A DNA stretch of 64,000 nt, from contig CAJWZU010000004.1 of assembly GCA_913050115.1 (NCBI GenBank), positions 24,724-88,723 of the forward strand, written 5' to 3'. The notes under the pieces are model-generated. The model did no database searches. It was given only the letters and a program-made list of their open reading frames with translations, and was not told the DNA's origin. This document shows, piece after piece, positions 46,967 through 56,752 of the stretch (positions are counted from its first letter, which is position 1; the number at the start of each line of letters is the position of its first letter). The position numbers were made by a program, and so were the translations under genes. This DNA comes from an uncultured Cellvibrionales bacterium (lineage in GTDB: Bacteria; Pseudomonadota; Gammaproteobacteria; Pseudomonadales; Cellvibrionaceae).

Positions 46967-47983
46967 ATGTTAAAGCCAACCACATTAATTTTTGCACTCA
47001 TGTTCAGTTTAAGCAGTGTTATTACATCGGCCAGTGAGGTTAATATATATTCGGCTCGCAAAGAAATGTTGATCAAGCCCCTGTTAGATCAATTTACCCA
47101 AGCCACCGACATTAAGGTAAATTTAGTCACAGGCAAGGCTGATGCATTACTCGCGCGCTTGCTGAATGAGGGCAAATTAACTCCCGCTGATGTGTTGCTA
47201 ACCACAGATGCAGGACGTTTATACCGAGCTAAACAAGCTGGTATGTTGCAGTCGGTCGACTCTAGCTATTTAAATCAGCACATACCGGCGTATTTGCGCG
47301 ATATTGATAATCAGTGGTTTGGTTTATCAACACGTGCCAGACCCATTATGTACAGTACTGATCGCGTCAAGCCGGAGTCATTATCCACTTATGAAGCCTT
47401 AGCCCAACCTGAATTTAAAGGTAAGGTCTGCATTCGGTCGTCATCTAACATATACAACCAATCTTTGGTTGCATCTATGTTGGCGGCAGATGAAGCGGCT
47501 AAAACAGGTCAATTTTTACAAGACTTCGTGAAAAACTTTGCGCAGCCTCCTAAAGGCGGTGATCGTGATCAGATTAAGGCTGTTGCCAATGGCATTTGTG
47601 ATGTCACCATAGCAAACACCTACTATTTAGCCGGCATGATTAATGGCAATAATAAAGATCAGCAAGAAGCCGCCGCTAAAATAAGTATATTTTGGCCTAA
47701 CCAAGGCGGACGAGGAACGCATGTGAATATTTCAGGTGCCGGCATTATAAAGTCATCTAAAAATAGAGCAGCTGCAGTTAAGTTATTAGAGTTTTTAGCA
47801 TCCGAAGAAGCGCAAGCTTGGTATGCACAAACTAACAATGAATACCCAGTGAGGCAGGGCGTGGCATATAGCCCGTTATTAGAGTCTTGGGGAACTTTTA
47901 AAGCAGATCAAATTAACTTGTCGCGTCTAGGTGAGCTAAATGCCCAAGCCGTAAAATTAATGGATAAGGCCGGTTGGCGTTAA
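46967..47983 (+). CDS. fbpA: Ferric iron ABC transporter, periplasmic binding protein
   Basis: Binds ferric ion in the periplasm for import. The 338-aa protein has a signal peptide (MLKPTTLIFALMFSLSSVI, cleavage near SAS). The mature N-terminus EVNIYSARKE is typical of the FbpA/FutA/AfuA group, and the adjacent iron-binding tyrosines Tyr219 and Tyr220 are in IANTYYLAG. A Fur box precedes it, and permease and ATPase genes follow. The gene is AT-rich compared with the left part of the window. Confidence 0.94.
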   Translation: MLKPTTLIFALMFSLSSVITSASEVNIYSARKEMLIKPLLDQFTQATDIKVNLVTGKADALLARLLNEGKLTPADVLLTTDAGRLYRAKQAGMLQSVDSSYLNQHIPAYLRDIDNQWFGLSTRARPIMYSTDRVKPESLSTYEALAQPEFKGKVCIRSSSNIYNQSLVASMLAADEAAKTGQFLQDFVKNFAQPPKGGDRDQIKAVANGICDVTIANTYYLAGMINGNNKDQQEAAAKISIFWPNQGGRGTHVNISGAGIIKSSKNRAAAVKLLEFLASEEAQAWYAQTNNEYPVRQGVAYSPLLESWGTFKADQINLSRLGELNAQAVKLMDKAGWR

Positions 47984-48001
47984 TTAAAAAAGCTGATTCT
48001 C

Positions 48002-49654
48002 TTGTTCAGTAAAAATTGGCGCCAATTAAAGAGCCTGCCGTTATGGTGTTGGCCGCTAATTCTATTAGTCATTAGCTTCCTAACACCGGTATTCACGGTG
48101 TTGGCTAGCTTAGTAATGGCCAATGAAAAAGACACTTGGTCACATCTAGTTGACACGGTATTACTAGAGTATGTGACGAACACTTTTTATTTGGTCATGG
48201 GAGTTGCAGTAGGGGTTACCTCAATAGGTATTACCAGTGCTTGGCTCATTGCCCGCTGTGATTTTTTTGGAAGAAGCTTTTTTGCTTGGGCATTAGTACT
48301 GCCGTTGGCCATGCCGGCCTATATTATTGCTTACACTTATACTGGGTTATTAGACTTTTCTGGCCCGTTGCAAAGCTTTCTTCGACATACTTTCGATTGG
48401 GGCTATGGCGACTATTACTTCCCTGAAATTAAAAGCTTAGGCGGTGCAATATGCATGATGTCCTTAGTACTTTATCCCTATGTTTATCTTTTAGCACGCA
48501 CCGCTTTTGCCAATCAATCCGCCAGCCTATTTGAGGCTGGGCAGTTAGCGGGTCTAAACGCCAGACAACGTTTCTTTAACATCAGCCTACCCTTGGCAAG
48601 GCCAACTATTGTTGTTGGATTGTCGTTGGCGCTGATGGAAACCTTGGCTGATTACGGAACAGTGCAATATTTTGGGGTTAACGTATTTAGCACCGGTATT
48701 TTTAGAACATGGTTTGGCCTAGGTGATGGATTAGCCGCCAGTCAGTTATCTTCGCTATTGTTGGTAGTGGTACTGTTTTTATTAGGTCTCGAGCAATTTA
48801 GCCGACGCAAAGCTAAATATGTGCAACAAGGGGGCCGTGTCATTACAGCGGTAAAATTAAACTCAGTTAATCAACTATTGGCACAATTGTTTTGTGTTGT
48901 GGTCGTTATGCTAGGCTTTTTACTGCCGTTTATTCAGTTGGCGTATTGGACCATAGTAGAAGCTGAACAAGTTTTTGATGCAACATTTTGGCAGTTAACG
49001 CTGAACAGTTTAAAACTGGCCAGCATTACGGCCTTATTAGCGGTAATAATTGCCTTAGCTTTTGCGTATATGCAACGCTTTACTCGGCCCAATCGCTTTA
49101 CGGCCAGCTTAGTTTTTTTAGCCGGTTTAGGTTATGCATTACCAGGCACAATTATTGCCGTAGGTGTTATGTTGCCTTTCTCAACGCTTGACCATTTTAT
49201 TCATGAGCAAGCCGCGCATTTCGGCATTGAAACGGGGCTGATTTTTTCTGGCAGCTTGGTGATGTTAGTATTTGCCTATTTAATACGTTTTCTGGCGGTA
49301 TCTTTGGGCAACATAAATACCGCTATGGATAATATAACGCCGTACATTGATGAAGCCGCCAAGACCTTAGGTGAAAAAACCTCAGGCATTATTTGGCGCG
49401 TACATTTACCTCTGTTAAAAACCAGTTTGCTGTCGTCAGGCTTGTTAGTGTTCGTCGATACGTTAAAAGAACTGCCGGCTACCATGGCTTTGAGGCCATT
49501 TAATTTTAATACGCTGGCAGTGCGAAGTTTTGAACTGGCAAATGATGAACAGTTAGCCAATGCGGCACCGGCCGTTATCACCATTGTCTTAGTGGGTTTA
49601 ATACCCGTCATTTGGTTAAACGCATCAATGCACTCAAACAGCAAAACACAGTAA
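48002..49654 (+). CDS. fbpB: Ferric iron ABC transporter, permease
   Basis: A 550-aa inner-membrane permease with about 12 helices in two homologous halves. Each half carries an EAA loop for ATPase contact (EAGQLAGLNARQRFFNISLP near residue 179 and DEAAKTLGEKTSGIIWRVHL near 450). The start appears to be TTG at 48002, 18 bp after the fbpA stop. No in-frame ATG lies before the first helix, and the next ones fall inside it or later. The fused double-domain form is usual for FbpB. Confidence 0.92.
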   Translation: MFSKNWRQLKSLPLWCWPLILLVISFLTPVFTVLASLVMANEKDTWSHLVDTVLLEYVTNTFYLVMGVAVGVTSIGITSAWLIARCDFFGRSFFAWALVLPLAMPAYIIAYTYTGLLDFSGPLQSFLRHTFDWGYGDYYFPEIKSLGGAICMMSLVLYPYVYLLARTAFANQSASLFEAGQLAGLNARQRFFNISLPLARPTIVVGLSLALMETLADYGTVQYFGVNVFSTGIFRTWFGLGDGLAASQLSSLLLVVVLFLLGLEQFSRRKAKYVQQGGRVITAVKLNSVNQLLAQLFCVVVVMLGFLLPFIQLAYWTIVEAEQVFDATFWQLTLNSLKLASITALLAVIIALAFAYMQRFTRPNRFTASLVFLAGLGYALPGTIIAVGVMLPFSTLDHFIHEQAAHFGIETGLIFSGSLVMLVFAYLIRFLAVSLGNINTAMDNITPYIDEAAKTLGEKTSGIIWRVHLPLLKTSLLSSGLLVFVDTLKELPATMALRPFNFNTLAVRSFELANDEQLANAAPAVITIVLVGLIPVIWLNASMHSNSKTQ

Positions 49655-49658
49655 TATT

Positions 49659-50660
49659 ATGAGCGACTCTACATTATCGGTTAGCCAAGTATCTTTAGTT
49701 TATCCACAGTCGCCTAATGCGGTATTGAGTCAGGCCAGTTTAACATTAGCGCAAGGGCAAATTGCTTGTTTACTGGGGGCCTCAGGTTGCGGTAAAACGT
49801 CGTTATTACGATGTATTGCAGGTTTTGAGACACCCAGCGAAGGCAGTATTTACTTAGGTAAAATTCAGGCCTTTGGTGAGCAACAAGTACTGCCTGTTGA
49901 GCGTCGTCGCATCGGCATGGTTTTTCAAGATTACGCCTTGTTTCCGCACCTAACCGTAGCAGCCAATATAGGCTTTGGTTTAAAAAATAGCCAGATTGAT
50001 CGCCAGCAACATGCAAGCATTATTCACGATACGCTGCGCTTGTTAGACTTATCATCAGAGGCGAAAAAATATCCGCATCAAATTTCTGGTGGTCAACAGC
50101 AGCGTGTTGCTATCGGACGCGCTATAGCACCTAAACCGGCGTTGCTGTTGCTCGATGAGCCATTTTCTAATCTCGACCTACATTTACGTGAACGTCTGGC
50201 ACATGATTTACGTCAATTGCTCAAAGCACAAAACATAACGGCGTTAATGGTCACGCATGATCAGCAAGAAGCCTTCGCTTTTGCCGATATAATTGGCGTT
50301 ATGCATCAGGGCAAAATTGAGCAATGGGGTTCGGCAGATTCAATTTATCGACAACCCGAAACAAACTACGTGGCTAATTTTATTGGTGATGGCGTGGTAT
50401 TAACTCAAATACAGGCCAAGGCTCTAAACGTGCCGGCAAATAAAGCCGGAGTATTTTTAGTGCGTCCAGAGCATCTTCAGCTTGCAGGCAACGGCCGTTT
50501 TAATGCAAAAATTGTCTCCGTGCATCCACAAGGGCACAGCACATTATTACGCGGCATTTGTCATATTGAGGCAGACACGCAAATAGAGCTAATGCTGCGA
50601 TGCAACGCTAATCAGCAAGTACAGGAAGGCGAGACACTGAGTTTTTCTGTCGTGCTTTAA
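49659..50660 (+). CDS. fbpC: Ferric iron ABC transporter, ATPase
   Basis: A 333-aa ATPase of the CUT1/Fbp type. It has Walker A GASGCGKTSLL, the Q-loop VFQDYALFPH, signature ISGGQQQRVAIGRA, Walker B LLLLDEPFSNLD and the H-loop MVTHDQQEA. The C-terminal regulatory domain (about 240-333, VRPEHLQL) is as in FbpC. It starts 4 bp after fbpB. Confidence 0.94.
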   Translation: MSDSTLSVSQVSLVYPQSPNAVLSQASLTLAQGQIACLLGASGCGKTSLLRCIAGFETPSEGSIYLGKIQAFGEQQVLPVERRRIGMVFQDYALFPHLTVAANIGFGLKNSQIDRQQHASIIHDTLRLLDLSSEAKKYPHQISGGQQQRVAIGRAIAPKPALLLLDEPFSNLDLHLRERLAHDLRQLLKAQNITALMVTHDQQEAFAFADIIGVMHQGKIEQWGSADSIYRQPETNYVANFIGDGVVLTQIQAKALNVPANKAGVFLVRPEHLQLAGNGRFNAKIVSVHPQGHSTLLRGICHIEADTQIELMLRCNANQQVQEGETLSFSVVL

Positions 50661-51234
50661 ACTACGGGTTTATGCGCTGCTGTAGCGCACACTCAATTGG
50701 GCCTATAATCGCTAAAGTGAAGCTCCACTAGTGACCCACGAAGGGCCTGTTTTAACAAGTATGATGGTATCTAGCTCAACAGGAAGGTTGCTGGCTCATA
50801 TGTCGGCTAAACAGCCCGCTATACTTTGGTTATCGGCCATCCTCGTCTTTGAGCTCCCCGCCTAACACTAATGTTTACTCGCCTAAAAAGAGCTAATGTG
50901 CACTAAATGCAGAACCCAGAGCATATTCCAGAATACACCGGTTAAAAGCTCATATCATAGAGACTTGGCTGTGCGCCTAGATGCACGTACACGATCGTAT
51001 ACAAACCCAAGAACAATCACGTGAACGCTATGGTCGCTCGTTATTGAAAGCCATACTCGGTCAAACTTATATAAGATCTAAATACATAAGTTCCAAAATA
51101 ACAGTGCTAAACACACACGATTAGCCACCAACATAGCACAAACAAACATACTCATAGTTAACGAAAAATTCGGTAATATTACTGATACCCTAGTGACCGA
51201 TACTCTGAGTTAACGACTCGAGGCCGCCAAAAAA
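50661..51234. other. Region between iron importer and pilus cluster
   Basis: About 574 bp without a convincing gene. A hairpin TGCGCT/AGCGCA (50673-50689) shortly after fbpC lacks a T tract. The third, more diverged copy of the dispersed repeat is at about 51061-51135. Short frames have no family resemblance. Confidence 0.55.
51061..51135 (+). repeat. Dispersed repeat, copy 3 (diverged)
   Basis: CTTATATAAGATCTAAATAC and ATAAGT align with copy 1 (CTTATATACGGTCTAAATAT and ATAAGT). After a 14-nt insertion, GCTAAACACACACGATTAGC aligns with GCTGAATGCTCACGATTAGC, followed by CCAC. Same orientation as the other two. Confidence 0.55.
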
Positions 51235-51711
51235 CTATTGCTGCTGTTCGTTCAGAGCGGCTTGCTTTATAGCTCTCTCGTGCCCACTACTTGCTGCTTT
51301 AAACAGCCATTCCTTTGCCTCTGACTCCGACGCCTCTCGGCCCAAACCGTTGCTGTAAATGTCATAGAGCATCCACTGGGCATGGGCATTATTCTTATCC
51401 GCAGCCATAAGGTAATAATCATGAGCATGCTGATAATTTTGTTCAACATACAAGCCTAAATAATACATCTCAGCCAGCAAGGTAAGTGACTTCGGATATC
51501 CGTGCTCAGCACTCATAGCACACCATTTATACGCTATAGAGTAATTAGCATTAGTGACTAGATTTCCGTAAAGATTTTTATAACAATAACTGTGCATTAA
51601 ATTAATTTCAGATTCGGCATTATCGTTAACACCGCTCTTTATAATCTGTTTAGTACATCCCACAAGCACTAAGGTGGCTATGATGAAAATAACTTTGAAT
51701 AATCTATTCAT
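51235..51711 (-). CDS. Sel1-repeat lipoprotein
   Basis: A 158-aa protein with a lipoprotein signal (FIIATLVLVGCTKQ, lipidated Cys near 19) and two to three Sel1-type helical repeats (YKWCAMSAEHGYPKSLTLLA, YYLMAADKNNAHAQWMLYDI and EAKEWLFKAASSGHERAIKQ). It is the last gene of the pilus cluster, 13 bp after the secretin gene. By position it might be a pilotin or assembly factor for the secretin, but sequence does not prove this. Confidence 0.8.
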   Translation of the reverse strand: MNRLFKVIFIIATLVLVGCTKQIIKSGVNDNAESEINLMHSYCYKNLYGNLVTNANYSIAYKWCAMSAEHGYPKSLTLLAEMYYLGLYVEQNYQHAHDYYLMAADKNNAHAQWMLYDIYSNGLGREASESEAKEWLFKAASSGHERAIKQAALNEQQQ

Positions 51712-51724
51712 TTTCCCAGTTCTC

Positions 51725-53401
51725 TTATTTACAAGCAGTAAGACATTGAACGGCGATATATTTTACCGGATCAAGATTGACTTGGCGTGGCAGCAATTGA
51801 CTGGATTCACTTTGATTCAAATCATGCATAATATGTGGCGTAATCAATAGGATAAGCTCGCTGCGTTCATTCAAATTGCTGGTATTGGCAAATAGATCAC
51901 CAAAACTAGGTAATGCCGATAAACCAGGTACATAAGCGTCTTTATCAGAAACAGTCTCTCGAACTAACCCACCGATCGCAAACGTCAGGCCGTCTTTTGC
52001 AATCACAGTGCCCACAATTTGCGCCGTGCTGATAGTATCTAGTGGTAAATTAAACAAACTACCCCCTGAGACAACCGCTATTGAAGCCGCATTGTTTTTC
52101 ACGCTAGAGATCTGCTGAGTAAACGTTATAGTCACCGTGCCGTCTCTATTTATATTAGGTAAAATTGCTATGGTATTACCAACCTCTTCAACAGAAGTAA
52201 TAGGAATTATATTGTTATTATTGACTGTTACGTTAGTACCGGTAGATGAGACACCCGCTCCACTTGTATAACCATTCACAGTAACAACTTCTTCACCAAC
52301 AAAAAGTTTTGCAGCTCGATTATTAGCCGCCATAATCATTGGCGTAGACAACACACTAATACGCTTTTTCTCATCTAAATATTCCAAATTCGCCGTAAGA
52401 TGATCACTTATAAATGAGAACATTAAACCGCCGCCTAAGGGAGCACCGCCACCTAAATCCAAGCCACCGGTGGCATCGTTAACAAATTGACTGGACAAGT
52501 TTACATCGTTAATTCCCACATCAAATAACGACTGATAATCATCCCCTAACAACACATCCATCACTTTCATTTCCAACAGTACTTGAGGCACAGGTCTGTC
52601 TATACTTTTAACTAGCTCAGTAATACTGTCTAAAGCCACTTTATCGCCAGTACGAACCATAACTAAGTTATGCTCTAACACAACCGTGACATAAATAGGT
52701 TGACGCTGAGCCGATAAGTTATGCAGTGCGTTACTTGAAATTACATTCATTCCAAGACCTTCAACTTTTAGCCCTGCCAGTTGATCAACACTCAACTTTT
52801 CTGTGACTTTTTCGCTACTACTAGACCCAGATCCAGATGAAGAATTATCAGAAGAGTTATTATTGTTATTGTTATTGTTATTGTTATTGTTATTGTTATT
52901 GTTTCGATCATTATTAGAATTATTACTGTCTTGAGAAGTAAAAAGAGCATTCTTACCAGAATAGGTTAACTCTACACGCTCGCCATAAAGATTTTCTATT
53001 GACTCACCTATAAATGATAAATTTGGACCATAGACTGTATAAATTTTCGTTTCCTCACTCTTGTGGATAACAAGGTCTTTACTGTATTCCTCATTAGTCA
53101 TCAACCGATAAGTACCGTTGGTATCTTGGCGATACCACAAATCATTAATTCGACAAATACTTTCGATCGCTTCATGAATAGATATTCCTTTCAAGAATAT
53201 ATTCACATTAGTCATACCAGCCAAGGGTGTAGCAATAATGTTATTACCTGAAAGTTCAGTCAACACTTTCACAACCTCGGTAAGCGGTGCGTCTTGAAAT
53301 TCTATTTTCTCAAGTTGCCTAGCGGCAACAGTAACAGAAGAAACGCCTAAAAAAAGTATACCTGCCAAAGCAAAATTTAATATTTTTCTATTCCAATGCA
53401 T
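51725..53401 (-). CDS. Secretin, PilQ/MshL type
   Basis: Outer-membrane channel of the type IV filament system. The 558-aa protein has a signal peptide (to about residue 27) and an STN-like domain (about 35-95, LEKIEFQDAPLTEVVKVLTE). An N-domain with VYVTVVLEHN-like strands follows (about 225-275), then the secretin domain (about 280-540) ending LILLITPHIM. Between residues about 160 and 200 lies a run of 16 Asn followed by a Ser/Gly-rich segment, encoded by a hexamer repeat. Size and layout are closest to MshL. Confidence 0.92.
   Translation of the reverse strand: MHWNRKILNFALAGILFLGVSSVTVAARQLEKIEFQDAPLTEVVKVLTELSGNNIIATPLAGMTNVNIFLKGISIHEAIESICRINDLWYRQDTNGTYRLMTNEEYSKDLVIHKSEETKIYTVYGPNLSFIGESIENLYGERVELTYSGKNALFTSQDSNNSNNDRNNNNNNNNNNNNNNNNSSDNSSSGSGSSSSEKVTEKLSVDQLAGLKVEGLGMNVISSNALHNLSAQRQPIYVTVVLEHNLVMVRTGDKVALDSITELVKSIDRPVPQVLLEMKVMDVLLGDDYQSLFDVGINDVNLSSQFVNDATGGLDLGGGAPLGGGLMFSFISDHLTANLEYLDEKKRISVLSTPMIMAANNRAAKLFVGEEVVTVNGYTSGAGVSSTGTNVTVNNNNIIPITSVEEVGNTIAILPNINRDGTVTITFTQQISSVKNNAASIAVVSGGSLFNLPLDTISTAQIVGTVIAKDGLTFAIGGLVRETVSDKDAYVPGLSALPSFGDLFANTSNLNERSELILLITPHIMHDLNQSESSQLLPRQVNLDPVKYIAVQCLTACK
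52862..52903 (-). repeat. Hexamer tandem repeat in secretin gene
   Basis: Seven perfect copies of ATTGTT on the plus strand (AACAAT on the coding strand, Asn-Asn). Unit gain or loss changes the Asn linker length by two residues without a frameshift. Confidence 0.95.
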
Positions 53402-53419
53402 AATTTTTACCCTTAATCG

Positions 53420-53881
53420 CTAGCGTACGATAATCACATCGCCTAGCGTGCCGACTTCAACAATGACACTCAGACGGTCAATCGCTCTAATTTTAAAAAC
53501 TAGACTGGGATCATTTCGATCAAAAGCAATCTCGTCACCAATCTTAACCATATGAATTTGTTTACCCGACCCACCCACTTCAAGTAACGCAACGACAGTA
53601 TTTTCACCATCAGGCTTAACTACGCCACGAAGTTTTAACGGTGGCAACTTAGTTAATACGCCAGAGCTTACAAAAGCAGAGCGGCTATTATCTGTATAAG
53701 TCGAAACCATGCTAGTTAATATTTTTTGGGACGGCGCAAACGGATCCCGTTTAATGGCTGCTGATTGAGGCTGAGATTGCGCATCCATGGCCGATACATC
53801 ATTAAAATATAGCTGGCATGACAGCAGACAAAATATCAATTTAATGGATAAATTAGGTGTGTGTTTTTTTTTAAAAATCAT
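53420..53881 (-). CDS. PilP/MshK-like pilus assembly protein
   Basis: A 153-aa protein with a signal or membrane-anchor segment (LIFCLLSCQLYFNDVSA) and IKRDPFAPSQ, the DPF element typical of PilP/MshK. The C-terminal beta domain (LRGVVKPDGENTVVALLEVG, KIGDEI, VIVEVG) resembles the homology region that links inner-membrane components to the secretin. It sits between the platform gene and the secretin gene. Confidence 0.8.
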   Translation of the reverse strand: MIFKKKHTPNLSIKLIFCLLSCQLYFNDVSAMDAQSQPQSAAIKRDPFAPSQKILTSMVSTYTDNSRSAFVSSGVLTKLPPLKLRGVVKPDGENTVVALLEVGGSGKQIHMVKIGDEIAFDRNDPSLVFKIRAIDRLSVIVEVGTLGDVIIVR

Positions 53882-53890
53882 TTTTTACCA

Positions 53891-55102
53891 CTATCCCGAT
53901 AAAGCAAAAATCGCCTTAAAAAAGGCAATATAAACATAAGCCACCATGCCACCAATCAGAAGAATAGAAACAGGCTCCATTAAACCACTCAATACTTTGT
54001 TTTTGTGATTTAAAGCCTCCTCATAATGGGCACCAGACTCTTGTAATACCTGCACTAAACTTCCCGACTTTTCACCTACAGTAATTAAATTTTGAACTAA
54101 TGGCGTAAACGATGAACCTTCAAGGCTTGCGCCAAAATTTTTGCCACTAAGAATTCCCAGCCTCGCTTTCTCAATGTCATCTGAAATAACTTGATTACCA
54201 ACCAGACTTCTAATGATTCCTAAAGAGTCTAATAAGGTAAGCCCACTATTTAACAACATAGACAAGGTCCAACTGATTTGTGACATAGCTCCAAAAATAA
54301 TAACAGAACCAAGAATAGGTATTTTTAGCATAATTTTATCTAGCACTAACCGCCCTTTCGGCATGGTATGCCAAAATGATAGACCCATAATAATGACGAT
54401 AATAATTCCTGTAATCACTAAACCCCAGTCATTAAAAAATTTAGCCAGGTTAACCATTGATTGTGTTTCTGGAGGCATTGTCTTACCCGCTTTTTCAAAA
54501 AATTCCGCAAACTTTGGAATAACCTTGGTCACCAACATATAAAACATACCGACAGCGATCAACATAGTTATGCCCGGATAAAGCATTGTTGACATGGTTT
54601 GTCGCGATAAATCCTGTTTCTTTTGAATATGAGTGGCGATACGTTCCATCACCACATCTAACTCTCCGGTAGCCTCTGCACTTCGTATTAAGTGCTCAGC
54701 CATAGCAGGAAACAATTTTTTGTGAGTCGCAAAAGCATCAGATAAACTATTACCAGAGCGAACTTGTTGGTTAATATTCTTAACCACTTCAACCAAACGA
54801 CCGCTAAATAAATTTTGTTGTATTTCTAAGCTTTCTGTAAGGGACAAACCAGAACGCAGCGTTAAAGCGAGCTGACGGAAGAAAAAAATCTTTTGTCCTG
54901 TACTAATAGGCAAAATATTCGCCAGAATCACTGAAATATCAGAACTATTGAGAGCTGCACTGCTATTAACAATAGCAAGTTCTAAAACGCGTAAACCACG
55001 CTCTCTCAATATATTTGCCGCTACGCCTTGACTGCTGGCATCTAACGTACCAACCTCACGTTTTTTATTTTGATTCAAGCAAATATATTGATAGGTACTC
55101 AT
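53891..55102 (-). CDS. Inner-membrane platform protein, PilC/GspF family
   Basis: A 403-aa polytopic protein with two T2SF domains (about 65-190 and 265-395) and three main membrane helices (TMLYPGITMLIAVGMFYMLV, LVITGIIIVIIMGLSFW, ILLIGGMVAYVYIAFF). GEVDVV-type TGELDVVMERIA and VGEKSGSLVQVL are conserved platform motifs. It carries the mechanical work of the motor ATPases to pilin. Its ATG overlaps the ATPase stop (ATGA). Confidence 0.93.
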   Translation of the reverse strand: MSTYQYICLNQNKKREVGTLDASSQGVAANILRERGLRVLELAIVNSSAALNSSDISVILANILPISTGQKIFFFRQLALTLRSGLSLTESLEIQQNLFSGRLVEVVKNINQQVRSGNSLSDAFATHKKLFPAMAEHLIRSAEATGELDVVMERIATHIQKKQDLSRQTMSTMLYPGITMLIAVGMFYMLVTKVIPKFAEFFEKAGKTMPPETQSMVNLAKFFNDWGLVITGIIIVIIMGLSFWHTMPKGRLVLDKIMLKIPILGSVIIFGAMSQISWTLSMLLNSGLTLLDSLGIIRSLVGNQVISDDIEKARLGILSGKNFGASLEGSSFTPLVQNLITVGEKSGSLVQVLQESGAHYEEALNHKNKVLSGLMEPVSILLIGGMVAYVYIAFFKAIFALSG

Positions 55103-56751
55103 AGTCTACCCGCTTCACTGTCAGTGGATGACTGCTCTTGACCCACTAAAGCGAGTTTTTGAAGTTGAACAAGTGTAGTAACGCCCTGTATGACTTTTTT
55201 AATGCCATCGTCAGACAGGCTATTAAAGCCAACACTATTTTCCATTAACACCGCTTCACTGACGTCTTGACCAATTAGACCAGCCAGTTTTTTATCTACC
55301 CATAACGTTTCAAATATCGCAATTCGCCCTGCATAACCGGTGTTTCTACAGTGCGGGCATCCATGGGCATCAAATAGCATCAGATTATTCGGCGCATCTA
55401 ATAGGATAATTTCGCTCTGCGTCGCTGGACGTTGTATTTTGCAGTAATTGCATAGTTTTTTAACTAATCGCTGTGATATAACTGCCAATAAGGTCGAACC
55501 GATAAGGTAAGACTCTGCACCTAAATCGCGTAATCTTGAAACAGCAGAAAGCGATGAATTCGTATGCAGGGTAGAAAAAACAAGGTGACCCGTCATCGCC
55601 GCTTTCATTGCGGCATTCGCTGTTTCACCATCACGAATTTCTCCCAGCATAATCACATCGGGGTCGTGTCTAAGAAAAGCTCGAAGCGCATCCGAAAAAG
55701 AAACTTTATTACTCACTTGTACTTGAGAGATCCCCTCCATCACGTATTCAACAGGGTCTTCAACGGTCATAACATTAATATCTGTGCTGGCGATAGATTT
55801 TAACGCCGAATATAAACTAGTAGATTTTCCACTGCCGGTTGGCCCGGTAATCAAAATCATGCCGTGTGGTTGTGCTATAGCATGTTGAAATCTATCCAAA
55901 TCAGCGTTGGACATACCAATTTGTGACAACGTTAAAGACTCGGTATCTGAACCTAATAATCTGAATGTTGCCCTTTCGCCAAAACGTGTGGGCATTGTAG
56001 CCACTCGCAGGTCAAGATTTATGTCATCATTGACCTGGTAACTGGCATTTCCATCTTGCGCCATTCTCTGCTCTGAGATATCCATGCCCGAGATAACCTT
56101 GATCCTGATCATTAAGCCGAGACCTTGTTCAGAGCTGAAACTTCTAGAGTGGTCTTGCAATACCCCGTCAATACGAAAACGTATTTGAACTTTGCCAAGT
56201 GAAGGTTGAACGTGAATATCTGAACTTCTGTATAAATAAGCTTGCTCAATAATGTCATGTAATTCATCAACAGGATCAAAGCTCTCAACCGTAGTACTGC
56301 CGATACCCAAATCAGCACGAGCTTGATTTAAGGCGTGATCTAATACTTTTGGTTCACTAATGCATATCTGACAGTGTTTACCAATACTCTTTTGGGCTTG
56401 CTCATAGCTTAACTGGTGCTCAGGGTCGCTCATCACTAAGCATACGGTTTGCGACGTAACATCCCCGTTAGCGTGAATAGGTAGCATCGGCCTACGATCA
56501 AGTAGCGCACGCGGTATACGCCGCAGAGCTTGCATATCTGGACTGTAATTTTGCATCGTACAAAACGGCATGTTATGTGCGACTGCATAGGCTTGGTAGA
56601 AGGCTGAAATAGGCATACGCACAGCAAAAGCCAAGCATTGCAACAAGTCCTTGCGCGCTCGCTTCGCTTGTATTCTAGTACTGACTAAAACCTCTTGACT
56701 AAAAAGCCCTTGGTCTACACATGCATCGGTGATTTTATTGATCGCAATCAT
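55099..56751 (-). CDS. Assembly ATPase, PilB/MshE/GspE family
   Basis: Drives filament extension. The 550-aa protein has an N-terminal MshEN/T2SSE-N-like domain (about 1-130) and a central ATPase with Walker A GPTGSGKSTSLYSAL. The Asp box VEDPVEYV, Walker B LGEIRDGETA and His box GHLVFSTLHTN follow. A tetracysteine zinc site comes after that (CNYC and CPHC, about 440-475). The full set of motifs predicts an active enzyme. It starts 1 bp after the PilT-like gene stop. Confidence 0.94.
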   Translation of the reverse strand: MIAINKITDACVDQGLFSQEVLVSTRIQAKRARKDLLQCLAFAVRMPISAFYQAYAVAHNMPFCTMQNYSPDMQALRRIPRALLDRRPMLPIHANGDVTSQTVCLVMSDPEHQLSYEQAQKSIGKHCQICISEPKVLDHALNQARADLGIGSTTVESFDPVDELHDIIEQAYLYRSSDIHVQPSLGKVQIRFRIDGVLQDHSRSFSSEQGLGLMIRIKVISGMDISEQRMAQDGNASYQVNDDINLDLRVATMPTRFGERATFRLLGSDTESLTLSQIGMSNADLDRFQHAIAQPHGMILITGPTGSGKSTSLYSALKSIASTDINVMTVEDPVEYVMEGISQVQVSNKVSFSDALRAFLRHDPDVIMLGEIRDGETANAAMKAAMTGHLVFSTLHTNSSLSAVSRLRDLGAESYLIGSTLLAVISQRLVKKLCNYCKIQRPATQSEIILLDAPNNLMLFDAHGCPHCRNTGYAGRIAIFETLWVDKKLAGLIGQDVSEAVLMENSVGFNSLSDDGIKKVIQGVTTLVQLQKLALVGQEQSSTDSEAGRL

Positions 56752-56752
56752 A

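Noticed and set aside
43875..51135. Dispersed repeats as integron attC sites
   Set aside because: Length is similar to some attC sites, but I find no consistent RYYYAAC/GTTRRRY core pair, genes are on both strands, and there is no integrase in view.
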